In this document: positions 60,538 to 64,000 of the stretch, in pieces
Position numbering within the stretch: position 1 is the first letter of the stretch
Layout: every line of letters begins with the position of its first letter
DNA from: Caulobacteraceae bacterium
Lineage (GTDB): Bacteria > Pseudomonadota > Alphaproteobacteria > Caulobacterales > Caulobacteraceae
DNA length: 64,000 nucleotides
NCBI GenBank assembly: GCA_027489335.1
Contig: JAIXZX010000012.1
Location: 248,001 to 312,000 of the forward strand
Direction: 5' to 3'
The notes under the pieces: model-generated
Databases searched by the model: none
The model's input: the letters and a program-made list of their open reading frames with translations, nothing else
What the model was told of the DNA's origin: nothing
Translations under genes and position numbers: made by a program

Positions 60538-61086
60538 ATGAAGTCTCTCATCACCGCCGCCGCTGCTGTCGCCGTGCTGGCCGCTGTCCCCGCCGCCGTT
60601 CAGGCTCAGTCCATGTCGGCCCCGGAAGTCTACGGCTCGGTGGGTTTTGCCCATGCCGACGCCGGCGATTTCGACCTGGGCGCCATCCAGGGCCGCGTGG
60701 GCGCCAAGCTCACCCCCTATTTCGGCGTTGAAGGCGAACTCGCCCTCGGCGTGAAGGACGACACCTATCGTCCGCCGGTCAGCATCGGGGCCTCGCCGGT
60801 CGACGTGGAGCTCAACCACAGCGCGGCCATCTATGGCGTCGGCTTCTTGCCCATCAACCCGAGCGCCGACCTGTTCGCGCGAGTGGGCTACGGCACCACG
60901 GAAGTCGAAGCCTCCGCCGCGGGCATCAGCGCCAAGGCCGATGGCGAAAGCTGGAACTATGGCGTCGGCGGCCGCTACTTCATCGACGCCAACAACGGCT
61001 TCCGGGCGGACTACACCCGCCAGGAGTTCCAGGACGACGGTGGTTCGGCCGACGTCTGGGCCGTGGGCTACGTCCGGAAGTTCTAA
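60538..61086 (+). CDS. Outer-membrane beta-barrel protein (OmpA/OmpW-like porin family)
   Basis: 182-residue exported protein with Sec signal peptide to about residue 22 (AAVQA-QS). The mature part alternates polar and nonpolar residues as in small 8-stranded barrels (VYGSVGFAHADAGDFDLGAIQGRVGAKLTPYFGVEGELALG) and ends in an aromatic Phe (VGYVRKF), the outer-membrane targeting residue. The family includes outer-membrane beta-barrel domain proteins of unknown pore role. The ATG at 60538 has a GGAG site. A terminator follows. Confidence 0.85.
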   Translation: MKSLITAAAAVAVLAAVPAAVQAQSMSAPEVYGSVGFAHADAGDFDLGAIQGRVGAKLTPYFGVEGELALGVKDDTYRPPVSIGASPVDVELNHSAAIYGVGFLPINPSADLFARVGYGTTEVEASAAGISAKADGESWNYGVGGRYFIDANNGFRADYTRQEFQDDGGSADVWAVGYVRKF

Positions 61087-61118
61087 GCTTCCGCGATCCA
61101 TCTGACGGATCTGATGCG

Positions 61119-61149
61119 ACGGCGCGTCCCGCGAGGGGCGCGCCGTTTT
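61119..61149 (+). terminator. Rho-independent terminator after the barrel gene
   Basis: ACGGCGCGTCCC and GGGGCGCGCCGT (12-bp stem, one G-U), loop GCGA, then TTTT. Located 32 bases past the stop. Confidence 0.8.
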
Positions 61150-61203
61150 GCTTGACCACGCCGCCGCGCCGGGGGACCGTGCCCTCAAGGGGAGGAAAGC
61201 GCT

Positions 61204-61593
61204 GTGGACAAGGCGTTCCTGATACAATTTACTGGCTCGATGGCCGCCGTCGCCGTGCTTGTGGGTCTTGCGGCCTGGGCGCGGATCGGGCGGCCCTCGC
61301 CAGGGCTCGACGAGGCCCGCGCCCGCGACCTTCTGGCTGAGGATTTTCCCGACCGGCAGGTTGACCAGCTCTGGATCGCCCGTGAGGGCCGTGGCGCCCT
61401 GGCCAGGTCCGGGGCCTGCGCCCTGGTGCTGATCCAGGTGGGCGATGGTTATGCGGCCCGCCGGCTGTCCTGGTGTCAGGCCTCGTCGGCCATGTTCCGC
61501 AATGGCCTGCTGGATATCCACCTGGACGAAGTGGCCGCGCCCCGGGCTGTGCTGGCCTTCGACAACTGGCCGCCCAAGGACCTGGCCGCCTGA
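61204..61593 (+). CDS. Hypothetical protein with N-terminal membrane anchor
   Basis: 129-residue protein with one N-terminal hydrophobic segment (about residues 5-24) and a soluble remainder of about 100 residues, probably periplasmic or cytosolic depending on orientation. No motif is recognised; two Cys (in GACALVLIQ and LSWCQASS) are present. GTG start at 61204 behind AGGAAAG. Its TGA overlaps the ATG of the sterol-desaturase-family gene (TGATG), so the two are translationally coupled and may act together. Confidence 0.68.
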   Translation: MDKAFLIQFTGSMAAVAVLVGLAAWARIGRPSPGLDEARARDLLAEDFPDRQVDQLWIAREGRGALARSGACALVLIQVGDGYAARRLSWCQASSAMFRNGLLDIHLDEVAAPRAVLAFDNWPPKDLAA

Positions 61594-62555
61594 TGGACGA
61601 TATCGACCCGGTCGGCCTGGCCGTCCCCTTCTTCATCCTGGCCATCGTCCTGGAGCTGCTGCTCGGCCGCCTGGGCTGGGCGCGGGCCCGCTATGAGCCC
61701 AAGGACACCTTCACCTCGCTGGCCATGGGCCTGGGCAGCTCGGTGGCGGGTCTCGCCACCGCCGGCGTCATTTTCGCCGCAAGCCTGTGGGTCTATCAGC
61801 ACCGGCTGTTCGACATCCCCATGACCGCCATCTGGGCCTGGGTGCTGATCTTCCTGCTGGAGGACAAGACCTACTACTGGTTCCACCGCCTGTCGCACGA
61901 GCGACGGTTCTGGTGGGCCAGCCACGTCAATCACCACACCTCGCAGCACTACAATCTGTCCACCGCCTTGCGGCAGACCTGGACGGGCGGCGTGGCGGGC
62001 ACCTGGTTGCTCTGGCTGCCCCTGTCCCTGATCGGATTCCCGCCGGCCATGGTGGCGATCCAGAAGGGGATCAGCCTGGTCTACCAGTTCTGGATTCACA
62101 CCGAGGCGATCGGGCGGATGCCGCGGTGGTTCGAGGCGGTGTTCAACACACCCTCCCATCATCGGGTCCACCACGCGCGCAATCCCCGCTATCTGGATCG
62201 CAACTATGCGGGGATCCTGATCATCTGGGACCGCATGTTCGGCACCTTCCAGAGCGAGCTGGAGGCGGAGCCCTGCCGCTATGGGGTGGTGAAGAACCTG
62301 GCGACTTTCAATCCTATCCGTGTCGCCTTCCATGAGTGGGCGGCCATCGGGCGTGACCTGCTACGCGCCAGATCCCTGCGGGAGGCGGCCCTCTATGTGT
62401 TCGGCCCACCGGGCTGGAGCCCCGACGGGTCCCGAGAGACCTCTCACCAGATTCGCGCCCGCTGGGCCGCGGGGCAGGGGGCCGAGGGCCTCAGTCCCGC
62501 AGCAGCGGAAGCGATAGCCCCGACACCGGACGCGCATTCAGGCTCTCCCGCCTGA
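61593..62555 (+). CDS. Sterol desaturase/fatty-acid hydroxylase family protein
   Basis: 320-residue integral-membrane di-iron enzyme. The histidine boxes are HRLSH, HVNHH and HRVHH, with a further His in WIHTE, and four to five hydrophobic segments surround them. Substrates of this family include sterols, fatty acids and carotenoids; bacterial members often hydroxylate lipids, so substrate is open. Start ATG 61593 overlaps the upstream stop. The last 65 bases overlap the 3' end of the convergent regulator gene. Confidence 0.9.
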   Translation: MDDIDPVGLAVPFFILAIVLELLLGRLGWARARYEPKDTFTSLAMGLGSSVAGLATAGVIFAASLWVYQHRLFDIPMTAIWAWVLIFLLEDKTYYWFHRLSHERRFWWASHVNHHTSQHYNLSTALRQTWTGGVAGTWLLWLPLSLIGFPPAMVAIQKGISLVYQFWIHTEAIGRMPRWFEAVFNTPSHHRVHHARNPRYLDRNYAGILIIWDRMFGTFQSELEAEPCRYGVVKNLATFNPIRVAFHEWAAIGRDLLRARSLREAALYVFGPPGWSPDGSRETSHQIRARWAAGQGAEGLSPAAAEAIAPTPDAHSGSPA

Positions 62556-63513
62556 AGCGGAAGAGTTCAGCCGGTCGCCCGCCCGTATCGGCGTCGATCC
62601 GCCCTAGACCTTCCACCAGTTCCCCACGCTCGAGGGCGCGGCGGAAATTCTGCTTGTGCAACGGCGCACCGGCGATGGCCTCCACCGCCCGCTGGAGGGC
62701 CAGCAGGGTGAAGGCCTCGGGCATCAGCTCAAACACCACTGGCCGGTACTTGATCTTGCCCCGCAGTCGGCTGAGCGCGGTGGCCAGGATGCGGCGGTGG
62801 TCGGAGATCATCGGCGCGCCGAGTGCGGCCTTTAGCGCCTCGGAACGCTCGCCCGAGGCCTCGCCCCGGTCCCGGGCTGCTTCCGGCGCCAGGCCTGCCC
62901 CATAGAGCAACTCGTAGCGCTCCAGCACCCGTTCCTCGTTCCACGGCGCGCCGTCCAGGGCGAAGGCCAGCCGGGCGCGGGCCAGGCGCAGGTCCCGCTG
63001 GGCTGGCGGCGCCCGGTCGGCCCAACGGCGCAGGGCGTCCTCGATCAGGACGGCCGCGGCGGGCCGCCCCTGGCGCCAGTCCTCCCAGGGGAAGAACCGC
63101 GTCCACGGGGCCCAGGCGGTGTCGGGCGCCTCCGTGTCCACGGCCTTGGGTGTCAGCGCCAGATATCCCACCGAGATCACCCGGCTGGGGGGCGCGCCAG
63201 GGGCGCTCTCGGCGCCGGCCCCCATATCGGCCAGCGGCGCGTCACGGCCGCGGTCGCCAAAGGTGTAGAGCTGCTCCACATAGCCGAGATCGAACCGGGT
63301 CTGAGCTGTCACGAAGGCGCGCAGGGCGAGTTCGAAGGTCCGGTGGCCATCGGGATCGAACGGGCCGAACGGCAGGCCGGCCGGCTCGGCGCTCGCGTCA
63401 TCCTGCAGGCCGCGGGGCTGGACCGTCAGCACCATGGCCTCGGCGTCGCGTACGGCCACCACGACCGCCGACAGGCCGATGACGACCGGCGTTGGGGGCG
63501 GGCCCTTGGCCAT
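62491..63513 (-). CDS. NadQ/NrtR-like Nudix-domain transcriptional regulator
   Basis: 340-residue protein. An N-terminal Nudix-like fold (VVIGLSAVVVAVRDAEAMVLTV, VEQLYTFGD) lacks the catalytic Nudix-box residues (no REx2EE), so it is probably a ligand-binding domain. The C-terminus holds the winged helix typical of the NrtR group (LRGKIKYRPVVFELMPEAF, then LHKQNFRRALERGELVEGLG). In alphaproteobacteria this family is known as NadQ and controls NAD biosynthesis genes. The gene starts where the upstream phosphatase gene stops (one-base overlap) and ends inside the desaturase gene. Confidence 0.82.
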   Translation of the reverse strand: MAKGPPPTPVVIGLSAVVVAVRDAEAMVLTVQPRGLQDDASAEPAGLPFGPFDPDGHRTFELALRAFVTAQTRFDLGYVEQLYTFGDRGRDAPLADMGAGAESAPGAPPSRVISVGYLALTPKAVDTEAPDTAWAPWTRFFPWEDWRQGRPAAAVLIEDALRRWADRAPPAQRDLRLARARLAFALDGAPWNEERVLERYELLYGAGLAPEAARDRGEASGERSEALKAALGAPMISDHRRILATALSRLRGKIKYRPVVFELMPEAFTLLALQRAVEAIAGAPLHKQNFRRALERGELVEGLGRIDADTGGRPAELFRFRRESLNARPVSGLSLPLLRD

Positions 63514-64000
63514 CAGTGGCGGGCGGCGAAGTCGAAGGGCGCGCCGAGGCTCACATAACCATTGCCCCCGATCGCGGTGATGGCGTCGACCATGCGCCCG
63601 CCACGGCCCAGCATGTCGTCGGCCAGGGCGACGATTCGTCGATTGGGGTAGGCGTGCGGGGCGAGGCTGCGCAGAGTCCAGGCGATCTGCGCTTCGTCAG
63701 CATCGGGGCTGCGGGCGCAGGCCAGGGTGAAGGCGCTGGCGGTGGACCGGCTGACGCCAGCCCAGCAGTGCACGACCATGGGCGCGGTTTCATCCCAGGA
63801 GCTGGCGAAGTCCAGCAGGCGGGTGACCAGATCTTCCTGTGGCGCCGTCATGCCCTCCATGGGCTGAGCGATGTCATTGACCCCCAGTTGCAGGTGCCGC
63901 TCCGGGGCTATGCCAGCCGGCGTGGGGATCAAGGTCGTGGGGTCCAGCAGGGTCACCACATGGGACGGGCGTCGGGCCGATATCACCCCGGGCAGATCGG
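63513..64000 (-). CDS. Protein tyrosine phosphatase family protein (N-terminus cut by window edge)
   Basis: At least 162 codons, open to the right end of the window, so the true start lies outside; an in-frame GTG at 63986 is not the natural start because the fold continues upstream. The active site is VHCWAGVSRSTAS, the C-x5-R loop of tyrosine/dual-specificity phosphatases, with the preceding LDFASSWDETAPMV region. Short forms like this are found in alphaproteobacteria and are called protein tyrosine phosphatase family, with unknown substrate. The last base of the stop overlaps the first of the NadQ-like gene, so they form one transcription unit. Confidence 0.82.
   Translation of the reverse strand, partial: DLPGVISARRPSHVVTLLDPTTLIPTPAGIAPERHLQLGVNDIAQPMEGMTAPQEDLVTRLLDFASSWDETAPMVVHCWAGVSRSTASAFTLACARSPDADEAQIAWTLRSLAPHAYPNRRIVALADDMLGRGGRMVDAITAIGGNGYVSLGAPFDFAARH

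Overview
The window is chromosomal DNA from a high-GC alphaproteobacterium of the Caulobacterales type (Caulobacter/Phenylobacterium-like). The best marker is a PopZ polar-organising protein (28958-29548) in the order isoaspartyl-methyltransferase-like gene, tolC, popZ, valS. FabH with a TTG start, glyQ-glyS-ppdK and glnK-amtB fit the same group. Coding density is high, many genes overlap by 1-4 bases, and I see no insertion sequence, integrase, prophage or CRISPR array. One RNA gene is visible, a tRNA-Cys. Genes are cut at both ends: CheR runs off the left edge at its C-terminus and a tyrosine phosphatase runs off the right edge at its N-terminus.

Region by region: 1-1442 holds chemotaxis genes (cheR, cheW). 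1543-10991 is a sulfide/persulfide handling locus: a persulfide-dioxygenase-type metallo-beta-lactamase-fold protein, a TauE/SafE exporter with a coupled methyltransferase, a BigR/SqrR-like ArsR regulator, an RND efflux pump with its lipoprotein adaptor, a rhodanese, a sulfide:quinone oxidoreductase with all three expected cysteines, thioredoxin 2 and a small YgaP-type membrane protein. Both divergent promoter regions contain an AT-rich palindrome. 10951-15819 holds a nitronate monooxygenase, an unknown gene, and a DUF3299 / FtsX-like permease / ABC ATPase module with a His-rich loop. 16022-20634 is a tightly coupled run: a spermidine-synthase-like protein, a stand-alone Hen1-type RNA methyltransferase, two glycosyltransferases and a VTT-domain membrane protein. 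20681-26282 has a Gre-like factor, a small secreted protein behind a strong leader hairpin, a PhnA-like protein and a dehydrogenase cluster with a TetR regulator and operator. 26397-32347 carries tRNA-Cys, the tolC-popZ-valS block. 32352-47071 contains a hybrid histidine kinase, an acyl-CoA synthetase, RNA methyltransferases, a class C beta-lactamase-like hydrolase of lower GC, a radical SAM protein, a lytic transglycosylase, a uracil-DNA glycosylase and ETF-ubiquinone oxidoreductase. 47120-53462 has a TPR lipoprotein, ispE, amtB/glnK, and two adjacent secreted proteins sharing a 28-residue C-terminal tail. 53541-64000 has glyQ-glyS-ppdK, fabH, an outer-membrane beta-barrel, a sterol-desaturase-family protein, a NadQ-like regulator and a phosphatase.

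How they work together: in the sulfide locus SQR would oxidise sulfide to persulfide at the quinone pool, the dioxygenase would convert persulfide to sulfite, rhodanese and thioredoxin would move sulfane sulfur, and TauE would export sulfite, under a cysteine-based ArsR repressor. The RND pump inside this regulon is unexpected. The least explained items are the solitary Hen1-type methyltransferase next to a spermidine-synthase-like gene, the shared secreted-protein tail, and the sequestering hairpin before the 119-residue secreted protein. All functional statements rest on motif reading by eye; no database search was run.
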